Source: JAQBDA01 sp032124675 (GTDB lineage Bacteria > Chloroflexota > Anaerolineae > Anaerolineales > UBA4823). Taken from it: a stretch of 15,287 nucleotides of DNA. Location of the stretch: assembly GCA_032124675.1 (NCBI GenBank), contig JAQBDA010000044.1:1-15287 (forward strand). The letters run 5' to 3'. The first letter of the stretch is position 1; each line of letters begins with the position of its first letter. Under the pieces are notes generated by a model. The model did not search any database. It was not told the origin of the DNA and was given only the letters and a program-made list of their open reading frames with translations. Positions 1-9,560 of this stretch are shown piece after piece. The position numbers were made by a program, and so were the translations under genes.

Positions 1-49
1 TGGGCGATGCCCGCCCAAACACCCCGCCTTTCCCCTGAAGCGCGTAACT

Positions 50-64
50 TCTAATAGTATTAGA
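50..64. promoter_or_regulatory. 15-bp palindrome ahead of the exporter operon
   Basis: TCTAATAGTATTAGA is a perfect inverted repeat with 7-base arms around a central G. It lies just upstream of the ribosome binding site (GTGGAG, 67-72) of the first permease gene, where a repressor could block transcription or where the mRNA could fold. It is AT-rich in an otherwise GC-rich stretch. No -35/-10 pair could be placed with confidence in bases 1-80, and no upstream gene end can be assigned there. An operator role is inference; a short palindrome can arise by chance. Confidence 0.25.
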
Positions 65-80
65 CAGTGGAGCTTTATAG

Positions 81-1310
<1,230 letters not shown>

Positions 1311-1328
1311 TTCCGGAGGGCAGAACAA

Positions 1329-2555
<1,227 letters not shown>

Positions 2556-2568
2556 GAATATTGACAAC

Positions 2569-2585
2569 ATCCGGGCATCCCGGAT
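2569..2585 (+). other. GC-rich hairpin before the ATPase gene
   Basis: ATCCGGG and CCCGGAT form a perfect 7-bp stem with a CAT loop in the 42-bp gap between permease B1 and the ATPase gene, ending just before the ATPase ribosome binding site (AGGAG, 2587-2591). No U-run follows, so it is not a typical intrinsic terminator. It could stabilise a processed mRNA end or modulate ATPase translation; this is inference. Confidence 0.35.
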
Positions 2586-2597
2586 CAGGAGTTAAAA

Positions 2598-3278
2598 ATG
2601 GAAATCATCACCGTTGAAAACGCTACCAAAATCTACAAAATCGGGGAAGTCGAGACGCGTGCCCTGGACGGGGTCAGTCTGAGCATCGAAGAGGGAGAGT
2701 TCACCGCCCTGGTCGGTCCTTCCGGCTCCGGCAAGACCACCCTGCTGCAGCTGATGGGCTGCCTGGATAAGCCTAACAGCGGCACGGTCAAAATCGGCGG
2801 GCAGGATGTCACCCGTATGAAAGCCAACCCGCGCGCCGACCTGCGCCGGGAGAAGATCGGCTTCATCTTCCAGTTCTTCGCCCTGGTGCCCGTGCTCTCT
2901 GCTTTCGAGAATGTGGAACTGCCCTTGTTATTGAATAATGTCACGGCAAAAGAGCGCCGCGAACGCGTCATGGGATTGCTGGAAGCCGTCGGTTTGGCAG
3001 ATCGCATCAATCATCGCCCAGACCAGTTGAGCGGCGGCGAGCAGCAGCGCGTGGCGATTGCGCGCGCCCTGGCTCCCGACCCCTTGCTGGTACTGGCGGA
3101 TGAGCCGACGGCCAACCTGGATACCGCCAACGGTGCCCAGGCCATGGATATCATGCAGCGCCTGAATGAAGAAACCAGCACCGCCTTCATCTTCGCCACC
3201 CACGACCCGCGTGTGGTCGCTTACGCCCGGAGGGTGATCGAGATGCGCGATGGCAGGATAGAGAACGGGGTCGCGTAG
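2598..3278 (+). CDS. ABC exporter ATPase (MacB/LolD-type)
   Basis: Cytoplasmic ATP-hydrolysing subunit that powers the neighbouring permeases; 226 residues, the usual length for LolD/YknY-type proteins. All catalytic motifs are visible: Walker A GPSGSGKT (40-47), Q-loop Gln92 (FQFFALVP), signature LSGGEQQRVAIARAL (144-158), Walker B LLVLADEP (163-170) with Glu169, D-loop NLDT, and switch His202 (ATHD). The LSGGEQQRVAIARAL signature and the Q-loop context are typical of the MacB/LolD branch. AGGAG at 2587-2591 lies 6 bases before the ATG. It is the only ATPase in a cluster with two permease pairs, so it may serve both; an ATPase encoded elsewhere cannot be excluded. Confidence 0.95.
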   Translation: MEIITVENATKIYKIGEVETRALDGVSLSIEEGEFTALVGPSGSGKTTLLQLMGCLDKPNSGTVKIGGQDVTRMKANPRADLRREKIGFIFQFFALVPVLSAFENVELPLLLNNVTAKERRERVMGLLEAVGLADRINHRPDQLSGGEQQRVAIARALAPDPLLVLADEPTANLDTANGAQAMDIMQRLNEETSTAFIFATHDPRVVAYARRVIEMRDGRIENGVA

Positions 3279-3345
3279 ACGCTATAACAATGAATGATCT
3301 CTCAATACATCCACTGGACGCTTTTAAGCCAGAATTATAGGAGAG

Positions 3346-3481
3346 ATGTCATTCCGAGCGCTTGCGCTCTTTGCAAGGACGAGGAATCCCCTGGTTGCCA
3401 ATCTGAGGTTGCCAGGTGTGGGATTGAAAGCGTGGCTCGAGAGATTCCTCCCCTCCGCTGCGCTGCGGGTCGGAATGACAT
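3346..3481. repeat. 136-bp inverted-repeat element (MITE/REP-like)
   Basis: A 12-bp perfect terminal inverted repeat, ATGTCATTCCGA at 3346-3357 and TCGGAATGACAT at 3470-3481, bounds 136 bp in the 239-bp gap between the ATPase and adaptor genes. Inside, AGGAATC on the left is matched by GATTCCT on the right, and each arm carries its own small hairpin (GAGCGC-tt-GCGCTC left; CCGC...GCGG right). The centre holds a direct repeat GGTTGCCA. Short dispersed palindromic repeats with CATTCCGAGC...GAGGAATC ends are, as I recall, common in several bacterial genomes. It has no coding capacity worth calling. In RNA it would fold into a long hairpin and could separate expression of the upstream and downstream halves of the cluster. 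No clear target-site duplication was seen. Confidence 0.7.
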
Positions 3482-3517
3482 AATCTATCGACCTGGCATA
3501 TCGCAAAGGATCTAGAA

Positions 3518-4819
3518 ATGTTGAAGAAACACAATAAGTTTATCGTTATCGCCTGGCTGCTGGTAGGAGCCCTGCTTCTGGCAGCCTGCCGGGGCGGCGC
3601 GCCAACGGCAGCCCCTACCCCGCTGCCGGCGGCGACGCAGAGCGTGGATTCCGGCTCATCAGCACCCCGCAGCGGGTTCGGGATCGAGGTCGAGGGGCGG
3701 ATGCTGCCCAACAGCTCGGTCAACCTATCATTCAAAGCCTCCGGGCAGGTGGCGGAGGTGCTCGTTCAGGAAGGCAATCAGGTAAAAGCCGGGGACGTGA
3801 TCGCCCGTCTGGGGGACCGGGAAGTGCTGGAAGCGAGCCTGGCAAACGTCCAGCAGGCGCATGTTGCTGCAGAACTGGAGCTCACGGATGCCAACCTGGC
3901 GCTGCTCGAAGCTCAAAAAGCTTACGATGACCTGTTCGAGAACTGGCCGGAGCTGGCTATCCAGGCCGAGCAGACCCTGACCGACGCCCGCCAGGCAGCG
4001 CGCGATGCCTCCCGCAACCTGAGCATTAAATCCACCACCGCCGACCAGCTGGATATCGACATCGCCTATACGCAGGTTGTCCTTTCGGAAAAAGCGCTGG
4101 AAGATGCCAAAGAAGATTTCGAGCCCTACGCCAATCGATCCGAAGATAACCTGAGGCGCGCCATCTTCCAGTCCAGGCTGGCCGAGGCGCAAAAGGACTA
4201 CGACCGGGCAGTGGCGCACTATAATGCGCTCAAAGATCCAGCCGGCGAGTTCGAACTATCCCAGGCTGAAGCCAGTAATAACATCGCCCAGGCACGTCTG
4301 GCGCAGGCGGAGAAAGATTTCGAGGCACTGTCCGTGGGACCTGATCCCAAGGATGTTGCCCTGGCTGAAGCCCGCATCCAGCGGGCGGAGACGCGCATCA
4401 CAGCTGCTGAGAGCAATATCGCCACCACGCAGACCAACGTCCTGGCAGCTCAGGCTGCGATAGACAACCTGGACCTGCTCGCCCCGGTGGACGGCACGGT
4501 GGTGACGGCGGATATGAGCGCCGGTGACCAGGTCGCCCCCGGGGAGCCTGTGGCTGTCCTGGCGGATTTCTCCAGCTGGAAAGTCGAGACCTTCGACCTC
4601 ACCGAGAGGGATGTCCCGGACGTTCACGTCGGGCAGCAAGTCATCATTACTCTGGATGCCTTGCCAGACCTGGAGCTGAGCGGTACTGTCGAGCATATCA
4701 GCGATGTGTATACGGAGAAAGGCGGCGATATCACCTACACCGTCCGCATCCAGCTGGATGAAGGCGATGAGAACCTGCGCTGGGGGATGACTGCGCTGGT
4801 CAGATTTATCGATTCGTAA
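3518..4819 (+). CDS. Lipoprotein membrane-fusion adaptor (HlyD/MacA-like)
   Basis: Extracytoplasmic adaptor of the exporter, 433 residues. An N-terminal lipoprotein signal ends in the lipobox LLAAC with Cys24 as the lipidated residue, followed by a Pro/Thr/Ala-rich linker (25-50). A biotinyl-lipoyl half-motif (about 70-100, FKASGQVAEVLVQEGNQVKAG) leads into a long alpha-helical hairpin (about 102-316, rich in Ala, Glu, Gln). The second lipoyl half follows (about 318-350, LAPVDGTVVTADMSAGDQV), then a beta-barrel-like domain (about 352-433). This is the MacA/YknX/HlyD plan. AAAGGA at 3505-3510 gives a 7-base spacer to the ATG. The downstream permease starts 14 bp after the stop. In a single-membrane cell it would sit on the outer face of the cytoplasmic membrane, as YknX does; the cell envelope type is not shown by this window. 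Confidence 0.9.
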   Translation: MLKKHNKFIVIAWLLVGALLLAACRGGAPTAAPTPLPAATQSVDSGSSAPRSGFGIEVEGRMLPNSSVNLSFKASGQVAEVLVQEGNQVKAGDVIARLGDREVLEASLANVQQAHVAAELELTDANLALLEAQKAYDDLFENWPELAIQAEQTLTDARQAARDASRNLSIKSTTADQLDIDIAYTQVVLSEKALEDAKEDFEPYANRSEDNLRRAIFQSRLAEAQKDYDRAVAHYNALKDPAGEFELSQAEASNNIAQARLAQAEKDFEALSVGPDPKDVALAEARIQRAETRITAAESNIATTQTNVLAAQAAIDNLDLLAPVDGTVVTADMSAGDQVAPGEPVAVLADFSSWKVETFDLTERDVPDVHVGQQVIITLDALPDLELSGTVEHISDVYTEKGGDITYTVRIQLDEGDENLRWGMTALVRFIDS

Positions 4820-4833
4820 CGAAGGGTGACCTT

Positions 4834-6066
4834 ATGTCCAAATTATTCAAAATGGCCTGGCGCAATATCTGGCGCAACTGGCGCCGCACTACCATTGCTC
4901 TGATCGCCATTGTAATCGGGTTGACTTTATTGGTCTTTGCGGACGGCTTGTATGGGAATATCGACCAGGTGGCCTATGGCAATGCGGTGCGCCTGTTCGG
5001 CGGCAATCTACAGGTCCACGCCCCCGGTTTCCGCGCCAAAGCCAACCGCCTGCCGCTGCTTCCGGTGGAGGACGCCGACCAGGTTGTGCAGACCGCTATG
5101 GCGCATCCGGAGGTGCTTCTGGCCTCCAAACGCATCAACACGGGCGGCATGGTCAACGAGCGTGGTGAAACTTTTCCGGTACATATCACCGCCATCCAGC
5201 CCTCGGTCGAAGAGCCGGTCAGCCTGATCGCCGAGAATATCGTCGCTGGTCGCTTTCTGCAGGATGCGGACCAGGATACGATCCTGATCAGCAAGGCGCT
5301 GGCCGACGACCTGGAAGTATCCGAAGGCGACCGCATCACGCTGGCTGGCAAGCGTAAGAACGAAACCATGCGCCAGCGCACGATGACCATTGCCGGCATT
5401 TTCAACCTGGGGCTGGGGGATGCCGAGAAGGGTCTGGTCTTTATCAGCCTGGACGAAGCGGGCAGCTTATTCAACCTGCGCGATCAGGCTACGGAAGTAA
5501 CCATCGCACTGCACTCAGTTGGGACGGAAGACCAGGTGATAGCCGACCTGCAAGCCAGCCTGCCGGGATATGAAGTCGATTCTTGGCTGACCCTCAACCC
5601 GGGCCTGACAGAGACGCTGGCATTTTCACAGCAGATGGTGAACATATTTGGGTTAATCCTGATTACAATCGCCTGTATAGGCATCCTGAACCTGATGCTG
5701 ATGGCCGTTTTCGAACGCACGCGCGAGATGGGCGTGCTGGCAGCTCTAGGACTGAAAGGCCGCCAGGTGATGGGTTTGTTCCTGCTGGAGGGCACTCTGA
5801 TCGGCCTGGTGGGTGCGGTCGCTGGCTGCATCCTGGGTTGGCTGCTGATGCTGGCTTACAACGCGGCAGGCGGCTGGGATATGTCGGCCTATGCAGACGT
5901 AGGTGAATTGTATGCATTGATGGGCGACGCCTTGTTCGCTGATATTAATCCGGCGAGCATCCTGCGGCTGGGCATCACCGTAGCTGTGATGGCCGCATTG
6001 GCTTCCTTGATCCCGGCCTGGCAGGCCGCGGGCAAAGAGCCAGCCGATTCGCTGCATTACGTATAA
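4834..6066 (+). CDS. ABC exporter permease A2 (MacB/FtsX family)
   Basis: Permease of 410 residues, the paralogue of the protein at 81-1310. The two align without large gaps from WRNIWRNWRRT at the N-terminus, through LASKR-hTGGMV and AGRFLQD in the extracytoplasmic domain, to FERTREMGVLAALGLKGRQVMGLF after the second helix. Four helices are expected, one N-terminal and three C-terminal. AAGG at 4822-4825 lies 8 bases before the ATG. It is tightly linked to the adaptor upstream and to permease B2 downstream (14 bp each), so these three genes are almost certainly cotranscribed. Sequence has diverged most in the extracytoplasmic domain and around the third and fourth helices, which would fit a different substrate or partner; that is inference. 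Confidence 0.93.
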   Translation: MSKLFKMAWRNIWRNWRRTTIALIAIVIGLTLLVFADGLYGNIDQVAYGNAVRLFGGNLQVHAPGFRAKANRLPLLPVEDADQVVQTAMAHPEVLLASKRINTGGMVNERGETFPVHITAIQPSVEEPVSLIAENIVAGRFLQDADQDTILISKALADDLEVSEGDRITLAGKRKNETMRQRTMTIAGIFNLGLGDAEKGLVFISLDEAGSLFNLRDQATEVTIALHSVGTEDQVIADLQASLPGYEVDSWLTLNPGLTETLAFSQQMVNIFGLILITIACIGILNLMLMAVFERTREMGVLAALGLKGRQVMGLFLLEGTLIGLVGAVAGCILGWLLMLAYNAAGGWDMSAYADVGELYALMGDALFADINPASILRLGITVAVMAALASLIPAWQAAGKEPADSLHYV

Positions 6067-6080
6067 CTGGAGAAGGTGAT

Positions 6081-7310
6081 ATGGCATTCAAACAATTATG
6101 GGTGATCGCCTACCGAGACCTGGGTCGCAACCGGCGGCGCACTGGATTGACCATGCTTGCTGTAGTTATCGGACTGGCTTTGACGATCCTGATCAGCGGT
6201 TTTATCGCCGGGGTGTTCGACAGCGCACTCTCCAGCTCGATTTCCCTGGACACCGGTCACGTGCAGGTGCGGGCTGAGAACTACACAATGGAAAAAGCGT
6301 CTCTGGAATGGGGTGACCTGCTGGATGACAGCGACGAGCTGCTGGCAAGGGCTGCCTCGATCGACGGCGTTACAGCCGCTGCTCCCGTATTGTGGGCCAG
6401 CGGATTCTTGAATACGGTGGATGATTCGCTCGGGGTAAGCATCACCGGTATCGACCCCGCATCGACCTTCCACGATCCGATCCGCCAGGCTATCGTAGAC
6501 GGCGAGTACCTGGATATCGATGACCGTGAGGGCGTGCTGATCGGCAGGAAGTTGGCTGAAGAACTGGGCATCGGTCCGGGTTCCAGGGTCAGCCTGTTGG
6601 TAGGCACTTCGGATGGCGAGATGGACGAAGATATCTTCACCGTGCGGGGGGTATTTGCCACCGGGTTAGTGGTCTATGATTCGGGTACAGTATATTTGCC
6701 GCTGCCGAAGGCGCAGGCCATCACCCGCGCCGGAGACCGCATCAGCGCAGTGATCCTGCTGACCAAAGACGCCGAGACCGCCGGCCCGGTGGCGGCTGCG
6801 CTGCGCGGCGCGGGCCGCAATGTGCTGACCTGGATAGACATGAATGCTCTGATCATGACCGCCATCGAGCAGGGCAATGCGATTTACAGCCTGATCTATG
6901 GGATCGTCATCCTGATTGTGGCGGTGATCATCGCCAACACGCTGCTGATGAGCGTATTCGAACGCACGCGTGAGCTGGGCATCCTGGCTGCCCTGGGGAT
7001 GAAAGGGCGCCAGATCATGACCCTGATCCTGCTGGAGGCCGGCACGCTAGCCCTGCTGGGGACCATCCTGGGTATCATTCTGGGTTTGCTGCTGGTGTGG
7101 TATCTGTCGGTCACCGGCTTCAACATGGGCGATGAAGTCGCCAGTCTTGCCGAGGGGATGGCCTACCCGAGCGTGCTCTATACCAAGTTTGCGCCGGGCG
7201 CTGTGATCGGATTATCCCTGGCGATGCTGGGTATTGTGCTGCTGGCCGCCCTCTACCCGGCGCGTTTCGCAGCCAAAATGGAGCCGGTGGAGGCGCTGCA
7301 CGCAGTATAA
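6081..7310 (+). CDS. ABC exporter permease B2 (MacB/FtsX family)
   Basis: Permease of 409 residues, the paralogue of the protein at 1329-2555. Shared features are the RDLGRNRRR N-terminus, the TGHVQ-RA-(S/N)Y block after helix 1, the IYGIVILIVAVIIANTLLM second helix, FERTRELGILAALGMKGRQ and the EPVEALHAV tail. GGAGAAGG at 6069-6076 precedes the ATG. It closes the cluster: after its stop comes a 310-bp gap and a gene on the other strand. It probably forms a heterodimer with A2, using the ATPase at 2598-3278. No catalytic or targeting anomaly is seen. Confidence 0.93.
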   Translation: MAFKQLWVIAYRDLGRNRRRTGLTMLAVVIGLALTILISGFIAGVFDSALSSSISLDTGHVQVRAENYTMEKASLEWGDLLDDSDELLARAASIDGVTAAAPVLWASGFLNTVDDSLGVSITGIDPASTFHDPIRQAIVDGEYLDIDDREGVLIGRKLAEELGIGPGSRVSLLVGTSDGEMDEDIFTVRGVFATGLVVYDSGTVYLPLPKAQAITRAGDRISAVILLTKDAETAGPVAAALRGAGRNVLTWIDMNALIMTAIEQGNAIYSLIYGIVILIVAVIIANTLLMSVFERTRELGILAALGMKGRQIMTLILLEAGTLALLGTILGIILGLLLVWYLSVTGFNMGDEVASLAEGMAYPSVLYTKFAPGAVIGLSLAMLGIVLLAALYPARFAAKMEPVEALHAV

Positions 7311-7620
7311 GAGTCAAGGTTGGATGTTGACAGGGGGAATACAGCTCTGGTGATGGCTCAATTAATTGGCGCTGTCCATCCTCAGCCCCTCAAGATGAGA
7401 GTATCCTGACTCAAAATCAGTGCTGAATCATCGCTGTCCCCATTTAGCGAATTATAACCAATCTTATTAGAGTGCTACTCATTGCCGCCTGTCATTAATA
7501 AGCATAGGATTTACGCAGTTTAGGGGACATCACTCGAAGATCGATTAAGTATTATGAAGCTGCCATCGCGACTGAGCGAAGTCTGTACAAATATGCGCCT
7601 GGAACGGGCAGTTGTGACAA
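7311..7620. other. Convergent intergenic region without a gene
   Basis: This 310-bp stretch lies between the ends of two convergent genes. No reading frame with a plausible start and ribosome site was found, and no tRNA-like fold. It holds a 7-bp inverted repeat TGTCCCC (7435-7441) / GGGGACA (7523-7529) spanning 95 bp, and next to its right arm GGATTTACGCAGTT (7507-7520), a motif that recurs in inverted form near 13860. It also has a small GACT...AGTC hairpin around 7570-7583. These could be remnants of a mobile element, but no transposase or clear ends are present. AT content rises between about 7440 and 7560. Confidence 0.5.
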
Positions 7621-7630
7621 TTACAACTGC
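7608..7630. terminator. Stem-loop at the end of the hydrolase gene
   Basis: GCAGTTGT (7608-7615) and ACAACTGC (7623-7630) form a perfect 8-bp stem with a 7-base loop, extendable by two G-U pairs when read as + strand RNA. It overlaps the hydrolase stop codon and lies in a convergent gene arrangement, where a shared terminator is expected. No U-run follows on either strand, so a rho-independent terminator is only weakly supported. Confidence 0.3.
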
Positions 7631-8421
7631 TTCAGAAAATCAACGATCACCTTAACGGTAGCATCCGGCATTTCAGTTTGCGGGTAATGACCCGCACCAT
7701 CGATCAGCTCCAGTTTTCCGCCGGTAAGTTCCGCAAGCTCTTCTCCTTCAGCAGCCGGATCGGGAAAATCCGGGTCTTTGGATCCCATCAGCACCAACGT
7801 CGGCACTTTTACCTGCCTCAGCCGCGTTTCGGACGGCACCCGTGAAGAGGTCCCCAGGGCGGTAACCGCATCGAAGCGGCCTGGCTCTGCCAGGTTCACC
7901 CTGAGCTGGTTGATGTACTCTCCGAAGTCAGGCGGTTTTTGCGTCGGGTACAGCGTGCCGTAGTACATCGCCCAGGTACGTACCCGCCAGGGATTGTGCA
8001 GCATGAGCCAGAAAAGTGCTGCCATGAACGGATTGGTTTTTGCATCGCGCACGAATGAATTGACCAGCACAACCGAGCGGACACGGTCCGGGTATTCTGC
8101 TGCTGCCCACACGAGCGGGGCACCTGCGAAAGAGGTCCCAATGAGATGTGCAGGTCCAGCATCGAGATGCTCGACCAATGCCAGGATGTCCTGTCCAACG
8201 GAGGGCACATCATAGACCTTCCAGGGGACACTGGATTCGCCCTGCCCGCGTAAATCTACGGACAAAGCTCTAAAGCCTGCCTCGCTGAGCTTCGGGGCGA
8301 GATAGCGGTACTCGCTGCGCAGCGCTCCCATGCCCGGCAGCATCAGGACAGGCTGACCGCTGCCACCGTAATCACTGTATGCCAGCGTCCCATCTGTAAG
8401 TTCAAGAAACTGAGTTTGCAT
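7621..8421 (-). CDS. Alpha/beta hydrolase
   Basis: Soluble alpha/beta-hydrolase fold protein, 266 residues, typical single-domain length with a cap in the middle. The nucleophile elbow is IGTSFAG with Ser97, a G-x-S-x-A variant of the usual G-x-S-x-G. The acid is probably Asp216 (LMGSKDPDF; Asp218 is possible) and the base His245 (DGAGHYPQTE). The oxyanion segment is LPGMGA (28-33), followed by the usual VDLRGQGES block. These show a competent Ser-His-Asp hydrolase, but the substrate (ester, lactone, epoxide or other) cannot be told. There is no signal peptide, so it is cytoplasmic. AGGAGA 6 bases before the ATG supports the start. The start lies 14 bp after the stop of the upstream membrane protein gene, indicating cotranscription. 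Confidence 0.9.
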   Translation of the reverse strand: MQTQFLELTDGTLAYSDYGGSGQPVLMLPGMGALRSEYRYLAPKLSEAGFRALSVDLRGQGESSVPWKVYDVPSVGQDILALVEHLDAGPAHLIGTSFAGAPLVWAAAEYPDRVRSVVLVNSFVRDAKTNPFMAALFWLMLHNPWRVRTWAMYYGTLYPTQKPPDFGEYINQLRVNLAEPGRFDAVTALGTSSRVPSETRLRQVKVPTLVLMGSKDPDFPDPAAEGEELAELTGGKLELIDGAGHYPQTEMPDATVKVIVDFLKQL

Positions 8422-8435
8422 TATTCATCTCCTGA

Positions 8436-9425
8436 TTATTCAGCGGTCGTCCCTGATTCAGGCTCCTCAGGAGCTTGTGTATCAGTATCTGATCCTGGAG
8501 GCGGCAGGGCTGCATCACCTCCCTCACCGGCTGGTTCAACCGTCTCCGGCTCACCTGTGCCTGGTTCATCAGGCAGCCCGGTTGCGTCCGGCTCATCACT
8601 GAGCTGACCGGGTTCGTCAGCTACCCCCAGGCTCTTCCAGCGATGGACGTACAGGCGGATCACTTCCACCTGGCTATAGATCGCCCAGGCCAGGAACAGG
8701 CTGATCACCACGCTCAGCAGGGTAAAGAGAGCCGCCACCAGCTGCATCAGACGATTGGCAAGCTGCTGCAGCGCAGCCAGGTCGGCATCCAGCGTGGCGA
8801 AGCCCTCCCGCAGCTCGCTCAGCCGGCCGGTAATCCCCAGGGCAAGCTCGGTGACCCGGTCGATCTCGCTCGACACCCCGCTGCGGAAATCCTGGATGCC
8901 CTGCACGATCTCATCCACCGTAGTCTGGATTTCTCCTCCGAGCCGATCCAGCTTATCCAATGTTTCCTGGCGCGGCATGGGCAGCGAGACGAAGGGCAGG
9001 GCGTCAATCGACAGGTACAGGTCCAGCCCTGCATCAACCGCCTCCAGCACCGCATCGATGGTCGAGGTCAGCTCGTTCGCCTTTGCAACCAGCTCCTGCT
9101 CTTTCTCCTCGGGCAGCAAGGTCAGGATCAGCCCGCGGTCTGCCACGCTCTGGCTGAGCTGGTCGCTGGCCTCGCCGATGTTCAGGCTGATCTCCTGCAC
9201 CCCGGAGGCGATCTCATCCACCCCACTGATAACCTGGCGTGCCCCACCGGCGGTCTTGTCAACGATCGTCAGCACCTGCACGCTGAGCGAGGTGAGTGCA
9301 TTGCCCACCACCCAGCTGCCGGCGATGCCGGCCGCGCTGACCAGGATCAATAAGCAGCACAGGGTAATGGCGGTGCCGTACCAGATTTTGCGTCCGATAT
9401 GTCTTGAGGGGGCTTCTGTATTCAT
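8436..9425 (-). CDS. Two-helix membrane protein with helical domain
   Basis: No family recognised; 329 residues. A basic N-terminus leads to a helix at about 17-41. A segment of about 190 residues follows, rich in Ile/Leu/Val and Glu/Asp/Gln with heptad-like spacing, probably a coiled coil or helical bundle. A second helix lies at about 229-252. The C-terminal tail (266-329) is strongly acidic and rich in Pro and Gly, with repeated DEPG/EPE units. With two helices the central domain would lie outside and both ends inside. This resembles the sensory half of a chemoreceptor without HAMP or signalling domains, but no function can be given. The start is supported by an AGGAAGG-type site just upstream. 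It is the first gene of a likely two-gene unit with the hydrolase, and a possible promoter lies in the 135 bp before it. Confidence 0.85.
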   Translation of the reverse strand: MNTEAPSRHIGRKIWYGTAITLCCLLILVSAAGIAGSWVVGNALTSLSVQVLTIVDKTAGGARQVISGVDEIASGVQEISLNIGEASDQLSQSVADRGLILTLLPEEKEQELVAKANELTSTIDAVLEAVDAGLDLYLSIDALPFVSLPMPRQETLDKLDRLGGEIQTTVDEIVQGIQDFRSGVSSEIDRVTELALGITGRLSELREGFATLDADLAALQQLANRLMQLVAALFTLLSVVISLFLAWAIYSQVEVIRLYVHRWKSLGVADEPGQLSDEPDATGLPDEPGTGEPETVEPAGEGGDAALPPPGSDTDTQAPEEPESGTTAE

Positions 9426-9495
9426 TTGGTTCCTTCCTCTGGCTTTAATGGAAATACGATATTCCGGGGGGTGCCTGCCCTGGCGGATTGGGTTA

Positions 9496-9501
9496 ATTAT
9501 A
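9496..9501 (-). promoter_or_regulatory. Possible -10 element for the membrane protein gene
   Basis: Read on the - strand this is TATAAT, a perfect -10 consensus, in the 135-bp gap between the diguanylate cyclase and membrane protein genes. Transcription would start about 60 bases before the ATG at 9425. No good -35 hexamer is found at 16-18 bp (positions around 9519-9524 read ACTCTC), so the call rests on the -10 and its position. The flank at about 9515-9550 is a purine-rich low-complexity run with GAGTAGT-like repeats. Confidence 0.3.
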
Positions 9502-9560
9502 TCCAGATATTGAGAACAGAGAGTGGAGAGTAGTGAGTAGTATGTGGTGAACGGCGTGGC

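Noticed and set aside
3497..3508. GCATATCGCAAA occurring at about 3497 and again at about 14808
   Set aside because: Twelve shared bases without symmetry or a common context, most likely chance.
3294..3515. Small open frames in the ATPase-adaptor gap
   Set aside because: They read through the inverted-repeat element in several frames, and the sequence is explained by the repeat structure.
7311..7620. tRNA or small RNA gene in the convergent gap
   Set aside because: No cloverleaf, CCA end or conserved T-loop was found, and no promoter-terminator pair frames a transcript.
9515..9550. GAGTAGT-like run as a CRISPR or tandem repeat array
   Set aside because: It is only a few short, imperfect purine-rich units without spacers, best called low-complexity sequence.
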